The notes under the pieces were generated by a model, which had not been told where the DNA came from, made no database searches, and saw only the letters and a list, made by a program, of their open reading frames with translations. From Oscillatoriophycideae cyanobacterium NC_groundwater_1537_Pr4_S-0.65um_50_18 (GTDB lineage Bacteria > Cyanobacteriota > Cyanobacteriia > Elainellales > Elainellaceae), in contig JACQYI010000033.1 in the NCBI GenBank assembly GCA_016208305.1, positions 1 through 64,000 of the forward strand: a stretch of 64,000 nt of DNA, given 5' to 3'. This document shows, piece by piece, positions 54,279 through 64,000 of the stretch. The translations under genes were made by a program, and so were the position numbers. Position 1 is the first letter of the stretch. Each line of letters begins with the position of its first letter.

Positions 54279-56135
54279 ATGAAAATCTTGTTGATTGAGG
54301 ATGACCAGCCTATGGGGTCAGTGCTGGCTGAGTTGCTCACTGCCCAACGCTACATCGTTAACCTAGCGACCGATGGACAAACCGGGCTGGAATTAGCTCA
54401 GAAATTTGAATATGACCTAATTTTGCTAGATGTAGTTATCCCCAAATTAGACGGCATTAGCGTCTGCAAACAGCTACGGGCAGAGGGCTATTCGCATCCA
54501 ATCTTACTGCTGACGGCAAAAGATAGCAGTAGCGATCGCGTTCTCGGACTCGATGCCGGAGCCGATGATTATGTCATTAAGCCCTTTGATCCAGAAGAGC
54601 TGATGGCCAGGATTCGCGCTCTATTGCGACGGCAGCAGGCGGCCACGGCTGCGCTCTTGTCTTGGGAAAACGTGCAGCTTGATACCGTAAATAACGAAGT
54701 CACTTGCCAAGGACAGCCTCTGCGGCTGACGCATAAAGAATATTGTCTGCTAGAGCTATTTTTGCTCAACCCCAAGCGCATCTTTAGCCGCAGCGCCATC
54801 CTCGATCGCCTCTGGGATTTTGCCGAATCACCCGGTGAAGAAACCGTTAGCACCCATGTCAAATGCCTGCGCCAAAAGCTAAAGGCAGCAGGAGCATCAG
54901 ACCTGATTGAGACAATCTACGGATTGGGATATCGGCTCAGAGCGCCAGTTCAGGCGGCACCTCAGGCGACAGAACCCCTCGTTGCTGTCTCCACCCCTCA
55001 GCAGCAGAAGCGGGAAGCGGCTCGAAAAAAGGTAGTGGCAACGACTTCTAAAGTCTGGGAGAAGTACCGAGACAAAATCTTTGAACAAGTCACCGTCTTA
55101 GAAACGACTGCACAAGCTTTAGCAGCAGGTCAACTGACCCGATCGCAGCAGCAGCAGGCCAAACAAGAAGCCCATAAATTAGCAGGGTCTTTGGGTATTT
55201 TTGGCTTCATGGCCGGATCACAACTGGCCAAAGAGCTAGAGGAATTGCTGCAATCGCAGATGACGCCAGCCCAGGCTGAACAGGTCACACAACGGGTCGA
55301 TCGATTGCGGCAGTTGTTAAATGAGGCTCAGACCGCAACAGCAACAACGACAGACATTTTTTCCTCTGCTCCTTTAATTTTGATCATTGATGATGATTTG
55401 ATTCTGGCAGAACAAGTCAGAGTCGAGGCGATTGCCTGGGGCTTTCGGGTAGAGCTGGCAACCGATTTGAAGGTCGCCCGCAAGGCCATTGCCCAATCTC
55501 CCCCCCATGCGATTTTGCTAGATTTGAATTTTCCCGGTGCCGAAAATGGGTTGACACTCTTGCAAGAATTGATGCTGCGATCGCCCAAAATTCCGGTACT
55601 GGCCTTTACCGGGCAGGGCGATTTAGCCAGCAGGCTAGAGGTGGTGCGGCTAGGCGGCTGTGTCTTTTTGCAAAAGCCGCTACCCACCCATGAAATTCTT
55701 AAAGCCGTAACGGATGTATTGCACCAAACCCAGATACAGCATCATAATCGAGTGCTAGTGGTGGATGATGAGGCGGCGATCGCAGAAAGCTTGGCCAACC
55801 TCTTGCAGCCCTTTGGCATAGCCGTAACCGGACTTGATCAGCCGCAGCAGTTCTGGCAAGTCTTAACCGCTACCCGACCCAACCTGCTGTTGTTAGACTT
55901 AGAGATGCCCGGTTGTGATGGAGTAGCGCTATGTCAAGCCGTACGGAGCGATCCGCAGTGGCAGCGATTGACCATCTTGTTTTTGTCTGCCCATACAGAA
56001 TCTGACGTGATCGATCGCGCCTTTACTGCTGGAGCCGATGATTACCTCAATAAGGCAATGGACGCTACAGAGCTAGCAACTCGGATTATCCATCGACTGA
56101 AACGGACTGGATTTCAGCTTGCCTCAAGTCTATGA
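54279..56135 (+). CDS. Multidomain response regulator (REC-wHTH-Hpt-REC-REC)
   Basis: This 618-residue protein has an OmpR/PhoB-type regulator at the N-terminus: receiver about 1-118 with Asp in LILLDVVIPKLDG and Lys in VIKPFDP, and winged helix about 128-222 (LRLTHKEYCLLELFL, VSTHVKCLRQKL). An Hpt domain follows with His near 297 (QEAHKLAGSLGIFGF), then two further receivers with Asp near 414 (AILLDLNFPG) and near 538 (LLLLDLEMPGCDG). All key residues are kept. It could take a phosphoryl from a kinase on REC1, or relay it by Hpt. The DNA-binding part being in the middle is unusual. Confidence 0.9.
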   Translation: MKILLIEDDQPMGSVLAELLTAQRYIVNLATDGQTGLELAQKFEYDLILLDVVIPKLDGISVCKQLRAEGYSHPILLLTAKDSSSDRVLGLDAGADDYVIKPFDPEELMARIRALLRRQQAATAALLSWENVQLDTVNNEVTCQGQPLRLTHKEYCLLELFLLNPKRIFSRSAILDRLWDFAESPGEETVSTHVKCLRQKLKAAGASDLIETIYGLGYRLRAPVQAAPQATEPLVAVSTPQQQKREAARKKVVATTSKVWEKYRDKIFEQVTVLETTAQALAAGQLTRSQQQQAKQEAHKLAGSLGIFGFMAGSQLAKELEELLQSQMTPAQAEQVTQRVDRLRQLLNEAQTATATTTDIFSSAPLILIIDDDLILAEQVRVEAIAWGFRVELATDLKVARKAIAQSPPHAILLDLNFPGAENGLTLLQELMLRSPKIPVLAFTGQGDLASRLEVVRLGGCVFLQKPLPTHEILKAVTDVLHQTQIQHHNRVLVVDDEAAIAESLANLLQPFGIAVTGLDQPQQFWQVLTATRPNLLLLDLEMPGCDGVALCQAVRSDPQWQRLTILFLSAHTESDVIDRAFTAGADDYLNKAMDATELATRIIHRLKRTGFQLASSL

Positions 56136-56415
56136 CAGCCACATTGCTTTGGAAAGCCAGAGGTTTTGCCCTTCTCTACACCCCTTCTCTACAAATAACC
56201 ATGCCTTCCCACTCATTAGATAAAACCCACATTAAATAAACCCCAATAGTTTCTGGAAGTTCGGCACTTCCAAAATACGATGATTCCAAACCACGATTAC
56301 AGGTTGATTAATTTGTGAGCTAAAGCAGTTAAGCAGACATAGAGTTAACCCAGGTAGAGTCAACCTAGATTTAGAAAGTATCAATTTTGCGAATGGCGAT
56401 CCTGAAGGAGAAATT

Positions 56416-58701
56416 GTGGGCGACACTATCTATCGTCAAGTCATGCCTTACGGAGTGGCGGCAGCTTCTACTGCCATCGCTCTCTTGTTGAGCCTCTGGT
56501 TAGAGCCATTCTCATCTGAGGTGGCACTTTTCTATCTAGCGATCGCCCTTACTGCCTCCTATGGCGGCATTTATCCCGGTTTTCTAACTCTGGTTCTTTC
56601 TTCCCTAGCCCTCTATTATGTCTTGATTCCATCGGTACCCAGGTTTGCTGTCGATGCCAATAGCGGCATGGAATTGGCCGTTTTTGCCCTTGTTGGCGGT
56701 CTGATTGCTTTACTCAATGGCAATCTGCAAGCCAGTAAGTACAGAGCGGAACAGCTAGAACTGCAACTGCAAGAGATGAATCAGTCTCTAGAGAAGCAAG
56801 TTCAATCGCGGACTGACGATCTGAAATATGGGGCTGATGAGATTCAGGATCTCTACGAAAATGCCCCCTGTGGCTACCACTCGCTGGATAATGAGGGGCG
56901 GATTGTTCGCATCAACGATACCGAATTACGATGGCTGGGCTATGAGCGCAGTGAGCTTTTGGGTAGGCCGTTCGCTCAACTGCTTACGCCCCAAAGCGTG
57001 CAGAGATTTCAGGAATGCTTTCCTCGATTTAAGAAAACGGGTTTTGTCAATGACCTAGAGTTTGAAATCATCTGCAAAGACGAGTCGCTCCTGTTGGTCA
57101 ATTTGAACTCTACGGCTATTTATGATGAGTCTGGCCAGTATGTCATGAGCCGCTCAACCCTATTTGATATCCGCGATCGCAAGCGGGCTGAGGCAGCCCT
57201 AACCGCCTCTCAAGCAAGATTTGCTGGAATTTTAGATATCGCCAACGATGCCATTATCTCAATCGATGCGCAGCAAAATATTACACTGTTTAACAAAGGT
57301 GCCGAGAAGGTCTTTGGCTACTCTGCTACAGAAGTGATGGGGCAGCCGCTCACCCTCCTCTTACCCAAACGCTCATCTAATGTGCATCAACGCTACGTCA
57401 GCGAGTTTGCTCAATCCACTGAAATAGCCCGTCAGATGGGAGAACGAGGCGAGATTTCGGGTCGTCGCAAAGATGGCAGTGAGTTTCCAGCAGAGGCTTC
57501 CATCTCTCGGCTAGAGCTAGGTGATGAACGGGTTGTCACTGCAATTCTGCGAGATATTAGCGATCGCAAACAGGCTGAAGCAGCTCAAGCCCGGTTGGCG
57601 GCGATCGTGGCCTCTTCGCAAGATGCCATTATCAGCAAAACGCTAGAGGGCGTGATCGTAAGCTGGAATGCCAGTGCCGAAAACCTGTTTGGTTACTCAG
57701 CCGCAGAGGCGATCGGTCAGCCGATTGCCATACTCATTCCCCCTGACCAGCTGCATGTAGAAACTCGATTTTTGAGCCTGATTCGTCAGGGAGAGTCAAT
57801 TCAGCAATATGAAACCGTCCGGCGGCGCAAAGATGGCACCTTTGTCGATATTTCCCTCACCCTATCTCCTGTCAGGGATGCCAAAGGCACCATTGTCGGC
57901 GCGTCTAAAATTGCCCGCGACATCACCGAACAGCGCACCCTCGATCGCATGAAAAATGAATTTATCTCGATCGTCAGTCACGAACTTCGCACGCCGTTGA
58001 CGGCCATTCGGGGGTCGCTGGGTCTGATCTTGCGCGGAGTGTATGACAAAAAGCCCGAAAAAAAGCACCGGATGATCGAAATTGCGGCTCAAGAGAGCAA
58101 CCGCTTGGTGCGCTTGGTTAACGATATTCTTGACCTGCAACGGCTGGAATCTGGCCAAATGAAACTTGCCTTGGAAGCCTGCGATACTGCTGCCCTCATG
58201 CAGCAATCTGCCGATGCTATGCGAGCCTATGCCGAAGAGCATCAACTCCAGCTTATCGTCATACCTCTGTCTGTCTCTGTTTGGGCCGCCCCCGATGCGA
58301 TCATCCAGACCTTAACCAATCTGTTGAGTAACGCGATCAAATTTTCGCAGCCGGGTGGCAAGATTTGGCTGAGCGTAGACCTTGAGGATAGAGCAGAGCA
58401 GCCTGTTGACAATGCCTCTGGACTGACTAAAAAGGCTGCCGATTGCCCTCTTACCCGCGTCCGCTTTGCCATCACAGATCAAGGGCGCGGCATTCCCTCA
58501 GACAAGCTAGAGACTGTATTTGAACGATTTCAGCAGGTTGATGCCTCAGACTCTCGCGACAAAGGCGGTACCGGACTGGGGTTAGCCATCTGTCAAAAAA
58601 TTATTGAGCAGCACAATGGCCGGATTTGGGTAGAAAGCGCTCTAGGGGAAGGGAGCACATTTTATTTCACACTGCCGATCGTCGAGGAGCAAGCGGGATG
58701 A
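56416..58701 (+). CDS. Histidine kinase with three PAS domains
   Basis: This 761-residue sensor kinase begins with about four membrane helices (8-102; a DUF4118/KdpD-like region), then a coiled coil, PAS domains at about 145-255, 265-385 and 390-505, HisKA with the phosphorylated His near 521 ([11 protein letters not shown]), and the ATPase ([18 protein letters not shown]). GTG at 56416 with AAGGAG six bases upstream is a good start. The receiver at 58727 begins 25 bases later, a plausible partner. Confidence 0.95.
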   Translation: MGDTIYRQVMPYGVAAASTAIALLLSLWLEPFSSEVALFYLAIALTASYGGIYPGFLTLVLSSLALYYVLIPSVPRFAVDANSGMELAVFALVGGLIALLNGNLQASKYRAEQLELQLQEMNQSLEKQVQSRTDDLKYGADEIQDLYENAPCGYHSLDNEGRIVRINDTELRWLGYERSELLGRPFAQLLTPQSVQRFQECFPRFKKTGFVNDLEFEIICKDESLLLVNLNSTAIYDESGQYVMSRSTLFDIRDRKRAEAALTASQARFAGILDIANDAIISIDAQQNITLFNKGAEKVFGYSATEVMGQPLTLLLPKRSSNVHQRYVSEFAQSTEIARQMGERGEISGRRKDGSEFPAEASISRLELGDERVVTAILRDISDRKQAEAAQARLAAIVASSQDAIISKTLEGVIVSWNASAENLFGYSAAEAIGQPIAILIPPDQLHVETRFLSLIRQGESIQQYETVRRRKDGTFVDISLTLSPVRDAKGTIVGASKIARDITEQRTLDRMKNEFISIVSHELRTPLTAIRGSLGLILRGVYDKKPEKKHRMIEIAAQESNRLVRLVNDILDLQRLESGQMKLALEACDTAALMQQSADAMRAYAEEHQLQLIVIPLSVSVWAAPDAIIQTLTNLLSNAIKFSQPGGKIWLSVDLEDRAEQPVDNASGLTKKAADCPLTRVRFAITDQGRGIPSDKLETVFERFQQVDASDSRDKGGTGLGLAICQKIIEQHNGRIWVESALGEGSTFYFTLPIVEEQAG

Positions 58702-58726
58702 GAAAATGAGGGGATGAGGAAAAAAT

Positions 58727-59104
58727 ATGTCAAAACGAATTCTGGTGATTGATGATGAATCCCTCATTTTAGAAGTGATTCAGGGCTGTCTAGAAGAGCT
58801 GGGAGAAATGGAAGTTCTGACCGCAGAGTCAGGCTTGGCAGGCTTGCAGATGGCGCAGACAAAACGACCTGACGGCATATTATTAGATGTTTCGATGCCG
58901 GGAATGGATGGGCTAGAAGTGCTGCGGCGTCTGCAAGACCATGAGACAACGCGATCGATTCCTATCGTGCTGCTGACGGCCAGAGTGCAGCCTGAAGACC
59001 GAGCGAAGTTTGCTAAGACGGGCGTTGCGGGGGTAATTTTAAAGCCCTTTGATCCGATCGCCTTGGCCGATCAGGTGGCAGAGGCATTGGGGTGGAAGCG
59101 ATAG
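58727..59104 (+). CDS. Single-domain response regulator
   Basis: This 125-residue receiver has Asp in GILLDVSMPGMDG, the acidic pair VIDDESLIL and Lys in VILKPFDP, all intact. It has no output domain, so it may shuttle phosphoryl groups or bind a partner. It follows the PAS kinase gene closely and is likely in the same operon. Confidence 0.93.
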   Translation: MSKRILVIDDESLILEVIQGCLEELGEMEVLTAESGLAGLQMAQTKRPDGILLDVSMPGMDGLEVLRRLQDHETTRSIPIVLLTARVQPEDRAKFAKTGVAGVILKPFDPIALADQVAEALGWKR

Positions 59105-59307
59105 AAGGCTAGTTTACAAAACGGCTGTTGGAGGGCTTCAGCCTAGACGGAGGATAGCTGTACCCACAGCGGTTAAGCCAGGGACATTGTTGGGGCGCTC
59201 TCCGCACGTCCTTAAAAATGTCCTAAGTCTCTTCAAGCTCTGTAAACTTCAAAGTTTCCTCAAATTCTTTCTGTAGGGTGATCATCAAATCATCCTGTAG
59301 AAGCAAC

Positions 59308-59709
59308 ATGTCTACCCCAAAAATTCTAATCATTGATGATGAAGCGCTGATCCAAGAAGTGGTGCAAGGCTGCTTTGAAGACTTGGCTGGGTGGTCAGTT
59401 ATCACTGCCAACTCAGGTCAGGATGGACTAGACCAAGCTTTAGCCAAAAAGCCGGATGCGATCGCCCTCGATATCATCATGCCTGGCATGGATGGCATTA
59501 CCCTCCTTCAACATCTCAAGGCAAATCCTGTCACTCAGGATATTCCGGTCATTCTGCTGACGATCGCGACTGGGTTTACCGATCGCATCTCCTATGCCGA
59601 GCTGGGAGCCATAGGGGCGATATCTAAGCCTTTTGATCCGATAAATTTGGTCGAGCAAGTTGCCGACTTTCTAGGATGGACATTAGATCTGAAGGAGAAA
59701 TGCCCATAA
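59308..59709 (+). CDS. Single-domain response regulator
   Basis: This 133-residue receiver has Asp in AIALDIIMPGMDG, acidic residues in LIIDDEALI and Lys in AISKPFDP. It is close to the 58727 product and to the degenerate one at 45992, so the three look like paralogs. The start at 59308 (MSTPKILIID) is chosen over a GTG ten codons earlier by the domain boundary. Confidence 0.92.
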   Translation: MSTPKILIIDDEALIQEVVQGCFEDLAGWSVITANSGQDGLDQALAKKPDAIALDIIMPGMDGITLLQHLKANPVTQDIPVILLTIATGFTDRISYAELGAIGAISKPFDPINLVEQVADFLGWTLDLKEKCP

Positions 59710-59822
59710 TCCACTTCGCCATAGCTTAAAAGTTATCCTAGAAACTGACCCGAAAATCGACCCAGAGGCTAGCCCAGAAATTGACCCAGAAGTTTCAATC
59801 TGCTCCCCGATCGCAAGTAAGC

Positions 59823-62759
59823 ATGAGTCACCCGTTAACGGAAAGCAATCACCAGGAAGCCCCCCGATTGCAAGCGCTCTATCAATATCAAATTCTAGAC
59901 ACAGAATCCGAAGCAGCTTTTGATGAACTCACTCAGCTAGCCGCTCAGATTTGCCAGACTCCCATTGCAATTGTGGTGTTGATCGATCGTGAGCGACAGT
60001 GGTTTAAGTCCAAAGTTGGCCTAGCCATTTCAGAGACACCCCGCAATGTCTCCTTTTGCAACCACACCATCTTGCAGGCAAAACCGCTGATTGTGCAAGA
60101 TGCCCTGACAGATGCTCGATTTGCTACCAATCCTTACGTCACAGGTGATCCCAAAATCCGGTTCTACGCAGGGGTTGCGTTGACCACTCCAAGCGGCTAT
60201 CGCATCGGCACGCTCTGTGTAGTCGATTACGTGCCTCGACAGCTTGACATAGCCCAGATTAAGGCATTGCAAGCCCTTAGCCATCAGGTTGTGAGCCAGT
60301 TAGAGCTGCGGCGTAATCTAAAAGCCTTGCAAGAAAACGAACGTCGCTTATCTACGCTGATGGGCAACCTGCCTGGCTATGTCTATCAGGTTGCGAACGA
60401 TCTAAACTACACTCCTGAATTCATCAGTGAAGGCGTGTTTGCTGTTACAGGCTATCACCAGGCAGAGTATCTGGTCGATCGCACTATTACCTGTGGGCAA
60501 GAAATCCATCCTGACGATTCTCAGCCCATTTGGCAACAGATTCAGCAGGCCGTGAAAAGCCGCCAACCTTACGAATGTGAGTACCGCATCATCACCAAAA
60601 CAGGCGCTGAGAAATGGGTCTGGGAACGGGGACGCGGAGTTTATGAAAGCAATGGAGAATTGCTGCGGCTAGAAGGGTTTGTAACCGATATCAGCGTGCG
60701 TAAAGCAGCTAAACTTCGCTTGCATCAAAAAGCTCAACAAGAGCATCTGATGCGAGTGGTGACAGAGCATATCCGCCAATCTCTTGATCTAGATGAGATC
60801 TTGACCACTACAGTTTCTGAAGTTCGTCAGGTGCTGCAAGCCGATCGCGTGCTGATTTTTCGGCTAGAATCCGATGGCTCAGGCAATGTGGTTCAAGAGT
60901 CAGTTGATGCCCACTGGCAGCCGATCTTAGGGCAAAATTTGTTTGATCCCTGCTTTCAGTCAAGCTACATCGACAAGTATTTTCAGGGACGTGTCCATGC
61001 TACCCATGACATTGACGATGGCAGCATTCAACCTTGCTATGCAGAGTTTCTCAAACAGTTTGGTGTTCGAGCCAATCTAGTCGTCCCGATCATACAATCG
61101 GGTTGTTTGTGGGGCTTATTGATTGCTCATCAATGCGCTCATCCGCGTCAGTGGTCTGAGGAAGAAGCCCAGTTGCTCAAGCAATTGGCCGATCAGGTGG
61201 CGATCGCCATTCACCAATCTTCTCTCTACAAGCAGGCTCAAAACGAGCTGAAGGAACGAATTCAAGCAGAAGCCAAAATCCGGGATCAGGCTATGCTGCT
61301 CAATGTGGCAACCGATGCCATTATCGTTCGAGATCTTGACCAGCACATTACTTTCTGGAATCAAGGCGCTGAACGGTTGTATGGTTGGTCATCCGAGGAA
61401 ATGTTAGGCAAAGCTACAGCGCTCTGGTGTCGAGACTCTGCTGGGCTACAGGAGATTTGTCAAACCGTTCTCGCCAGAGGAGAATGGCAAGGTGAGCTGA
61501 CGCAGCTTACAAAGGATCAAAAAGATGTGATGGTTGCCAGCCGCTGGACGCTAGTGCGACACCCCAACGGTCAACCCAAAGCCTTTTTGATCGTGAATAC
61601 GGATATTACCCAAAAAACGCTCCTAGAGCGGCAGTTTCTCCGCGCCCAGCGCTTAGAAACGATCGGAACTTTGGCAGGTGGGGTTGCCCATGATTTGAAC
61701 AATGTGTTAGCCCCCATTCTCATGTCGGTTTCCCTGTTGGAAATGCAGCCCGACAGCTCAAAGCGACAGAAATGGCTGGATGTGATCGACGCGAGCGCCA
61801 GAAGAGGAGCGAGTCTGGTGAAACAGGTGTTGACCTTTGCACGAGGAATTGAAGGAGAGCGATCGCAGCTTGAAATCAGACATCTCACTTGCGAAATCAA
61901 ACAGGTCATAGAGGAAACCTTTCCAAAATCTATCAATATCTTCACCCACATCCCCAATCACCTATCGATGGTGATGGGCGATGTGACTCAAATTCACCAG
62001 ATTTTGATGAACCTGTGTTTGAATGCGCGAGATGCTATGCCCAATGGCGGCATGCTGCGGATCACGGCTGAAAATCAGGTCATTGATGCCGACAATATTA
62101 ATCTTCCTTTAGGAGCGCAGCCGGGTTCCTACGTAGCGATCACGGTTGCAGATACGGGTACCGGAATTGCAGCAGACGCGATCGATCGCATTTTTGATCC
62201 CTTTTTCACCACAAAGGAGATGGGTAAAGGCACAGGTTTAGGTCTTTCAACCGTCATGACTATTATTAAGAGCCATAACGGATTTATGACCGTATCCAGT
62301 CAAATCGGAAATGGTACAGAGTTCAAAGTCTATCTGCCTGCTCTCCAAGACGGCGAGACTCAAGAACCAGTTGCTCCAAAGGTTCCTTATGGCGCAGGAG
62401 AATGGATCTTACTGGCAGATGATGAAGCGGCCATTCGGGAAGCCACCAAAACGATGCTAGAGGCTCACGGATATCGCGTTTTGACAGCCAGCAACGGCAT
62501 TGAAGCGATCGCCCTCTACAGTCGGCATCAGGATGATATTCGGTTGGCTGTAGTCAATATCATGATGCCAGCAATGAATGGAACGACGGCAATTCGTACC
62601 CTGCAAGCAATCAATCCTTACCTCAAAATTGTTGCGACCAGCGGCTTGACCACCAATGACACACTGATTGAAATGGGCATCAAGGTGGATCACTTCTTGC
62701 TAAAGCCTTTTATTGCCCAAGAGCTAATCATTTCTCTACACCAAGTTCTCAACAGCTGA
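59823..62759 (+). CDS. Hybrid histidine kinase (GAF-PAS-GAF-PAS-HK-REC) with degenerate receiver
   Basis: This 978-residue soluble protein has GAF1 (about 25-165; ICQTPIAIVVLIDRERQWFK), PAS (180-300), a phytochrome-like GAF2 (320-475, EVRQVLQADRVLIFRL; no bilin Cys assigned), PAS2 (490-605), HisKA with His near 622 (GVAHDLNNVLAPI), an ATPase (LNARDAMP, GTGLGLSTV) and a C-terminal receiver. In that receiver the acceptor position reads AVVNIMMPAMNG: Asn near 912 instead of Asp; the Lys (LLKPF) is kept. It cannot phosphorylate its own receiver in the usual way. TTG at 59781 is an alternative start. Confidence 0.93.
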   Translation: MSHPLTESNHQEAPRLQALYQYQILDTESEAAFDELTQLAAQICQTPIAIVVLIDRERQWFKSKVGLAISETPRNVSFCNHTILQAKPLIVQDALTDARFATNPYVTGDPKIRFYAGVALTTPSGYRIGTLCVVDYVPRQLDIAQIKALQALSHQVVSQLELRRNLKALQENERRLSTLMGNLPGYVYQVANDLNYTPEFISEGVFAVTGYHQAEYLVDRTITCGQEIHPDDSQPIWQQIQQAVKSRQPYECEYRIITKTGAEKWVWERGRGVYESNGELLRLEGFVTDISVRKAAKLRLHQKAQQEHLMRVVTEHIRQSLDLDEILTTTVSEVRQVLQADRVLIFRLESDGSGNVVQESVDAHWQPILGQNLFDPCFQSSYIDKYFQGRVHATHDIDDGSIQPCYAEFLKQFGVRANLVVPIIQSGCLWGLLIAHQCAHPRQWSEEEAQLLKQLADQVAIAIHQSSLYKQAQNELKERIQAEAKIRDQAMLLNVATDAIIVRDLDQHITFWNQGAERLYGWSSEEMLGKATALWCRDSAGLQEICQTVLARGEWQGELTQLTKDQKDVMVASRWTLVRHPNGQPKAFLIVNTDITQKTLLERQFLRAQRLETIGTLAGGVAHDLNNVLAPILMSVSLLEMQPDSSKRQKWLDVIDASARRGASLVKQVLTFARGIEGERSQLEIRHLTCEIKQVIEETFPKSINIFTHIPNHLSMVMGDVTQIHQILMNLCLNARDAMPNGGMLRITAENQVIDADNINLPLGAQPGSYVAITVADTGTGIAADAIDRIFDPFFTTKEMGKGTGLGLSTVMTIIKSHNGFMTVSSQIGNGTEFKVYLPALQDGETQEPVAPKVPYGAGEWILLADDEAAIREATKTMLEAHGYRVLTASNGIEAIALYSRHQDDIRLAVVNIMMPAMNGTTAIRTLQAINPYLKIVATSGLTTNDTLIEMGIKVDHFLLKPFIAQELIISLHQVLNS

Positions 62760-63832
62760 CATAAAAGCCTACAGCCTCTTAACCTTTGAAAGCTCTGGGG
62801 AATAGGGCTTTCACACTATCATTTCATCCCCAAAAGTTGGGTTTTATGGTCGAAGTGCGCCTTTAAAGCCCAATTTCCTGAGGGGCTTTTTCAAAGTTTC
62901 TTGCAGTTTTTTGCATCTCATAATCAATTAGAAACCGATTGATCCAAGCGATCGCTTCTCGGTTCACTATGTCGGATTAGCAAAGTCATTGAATAATAAC
63001 TTCCTGCCCCTAATGCTCTAGCCTCATGCTGCCCCCTATTGGCTATCATCATGTCTAGATATTATCGTGCTTACTGGCAAGAGAGTTCTGTGCTGGCAGA
63101 AATCAGTAGCTGGGACTCATTCAATAGAAAGCCTAGGTCGGTTGGGATTAAGGCAGGTAGCTTGTTGCTCGCAGGGTAACCCAATACCCGCATAGGTTAC
63201 GCGATCGCTAACCCGACAAAATATTGCTACTGTTAGGTTTCGCTGTTCAACTCAACTTACAGAAAAGATCTACAGAAAAGATTTACAGAAGAGATTTGTC
63301 AGTCAATCAGATCTGTGTCCTCTCTATCCACTTTTTTCTAAGACGATTGACTCAGTAAAACTACTAGAAAATACTAGAGTTAATTCAGACGAAACCAGCC
63401 AAAAAAATGTGCATCGCTTCACATTTTTAATCACTATCTTGCTGCTGCGACCTTTAGCACTCTGAAAATTGTTACTAGAGATTACAAATCATGATGTGCT
63501 TACTTTTTTCAGGTCAAGCAAACGAGATAAACAACATTTCTATTGCTAAATCTGAAGTTAAAAAGGTGTATAAAACAGACTCTTTTAAGGGGAGTTTCTA
63601 GCTTAATTAGAAACTTGCGTTTTGTAAATAAAACATATTTTTAGAGGTTTAAATTCAAGGCTAGGGAAGACTAGGACTCATTGTTCTTCCAGCCATACAC
63701 ATTGAAAATACTCAATTACGAGAATTATTTTGATGGCTCAAAAGTACGTATTATTCCTATTACGATCGCCCAATTTAGATTGCTATAAATGGGGTGTTGA
63801 ACAGAAGCCTAACGCTACAAAGGATTCACACA
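62760..63832. other. Intergenic region of ~1.07 kb
   Basis: No gene, RNA or repeat of known class was found. It includes a weak hairpin near 62788-62812 (GAAAGC/GCTTTC) after the kinase gene, and a 13-base tandem repeat at 63258. Its A+T content rises after about 63.4 kb. Confidence 0.4.
63258..63296. repeat. 13-bp tandem repeat, three units
   Basis: TACAGAAAAGATC, TACAGAAAAGATT and TACAGAAGAGATT follow each other without a gap. This is a small variable-number-type repeat in the long intergenic region. Confidence 0.75.
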
Positions 63833-64000
63833 ATGGTTTTAGATCCGCATGATTTCATGGCCAAGATGGCCGATCGAATTAGCTTCACTTCTGAAGACAG
63901 AGCGCTGCTCAAGTCCAGCGCAAGTTGGGGGGCTGAAATAGCGCCAGATATGGCCGATCGTTTCTATAGTTTTCTAGGTCGAGATGAAGAAATGAACGCA
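63833..64000 (+). CDS. Protoglobin-domain protein, partial
   Basis: A frame with a good ribosome site (AAAGGA) runs off the right edge after 56 codons. It reads MVLDPHDFMAKMADRISFTS, EDRALLKSSASWGAEIAPDM and ADRFYSFLGRDEEMNA. This is the N-terminal helix pattern of protoglobin/globin-coupled sensor domains. The haem-binding His would be outside the window, so it is only a likely haem sensor. Next to a signalling block, it may be a globin-coupled kinase or regulator. Confidence 0.6.
   Translation, partial: MVLDPHDFMAKMADRISFTSEDRALLKSSASWGAEIAPDMADRFYSFLGRDEEMNA

Overview
The window is chromosomal DNA from a cyanobacterium, most likely a filamentous non-heterocystous type. The octamer GCGATCGC (HIP1) and its variants recur throughout. 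Several families typical of cyanobacteria are present: PxcA, DUF3082, the NIL-ferredoxin, a Dri1-type DUF2470 protein and glnB with an NtcA-type site. Genus or species cannot be named from the sequence alone. Most genes have roughly balanced base composition, but 12.98-14.97 kb is clearly A+T-rich.

Layout. 0-12 kb is ordinary core genome: glnB, a NIL-ferredoxin, a thioredoxin-like protein, an MFS transporter, a GT39-type glycosyltransferase, a 36-residue membrane peptide, Dri1-like and pxcA genes, a PEBP lipoprotein, a histidine kinase and tRNA-Phe. 12.5-34.7 kb is accessory. It holds an A+T-rich three-gene operon (nucleotidyltransferase, a small protein, a pentapeptide/membrane protein), an array of spaced CAAT-N3-ATTG palindromes, gene debris with a SUKH remnant, a 12-kb three-gene NRPS operon and a LysM/WD40/SGNH cassette. 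Two inverted copies of a previously unnamed three-hairpin repeat lie at 14.8 and 34.4 kb and bracket the NRPS and LysM part. 34.7-49.1 kb is mostly core: a methyltransferase, an Spx/ArsC-like protein, PPK2, ffh, a fused nucleotidyl/glycosyltransferase, coaBC and small stress or hypothetical proteins, with extragenic repeats between them. 49.6-54.05 kb is a probable small-molecule catabolic cluster: class II aldolase, GntR/FCD regulator, VOC protein, HAD type II and class III aminotransferase. 54.3-64 kb is a two-component signalling block: a REC-wHTH-Hpt-REC-REC protein, two large histidine kinases, two single-domain receivers and the start of a protoglobin-domain gene.

How the genes work together. 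The NRPS genes are translationally coupled (ATTTGA and GTGA overlaps). By domain order they should make a linear or cyclic tripeptide whose second residue is N-methylated: C-A-PCP, then TubC docking-C-A-nMT-PCP, then C-A-PCP-TE. The first condensation domain has an altered HHxxxDG motif. No transporter or tailoring enzyme is beside the operon. The signalling block has enough His and Asp sites for a phosphorelay, but two receivers (45.99 kb and the C-terminus of the 59.8-kb kinase) have Asn where the phosphorylated Asp should be.

Mobile elements. A MITE-like family (GAGGATG...CATCCTC ends, 3-bp TNA target duplications) occurs at 1-79 (partial), 8493-8729 and 52476-52637. No transposase, integrase or CRISPR array was seen. 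All domain calls are from reading motifs by eye; no database search was run.
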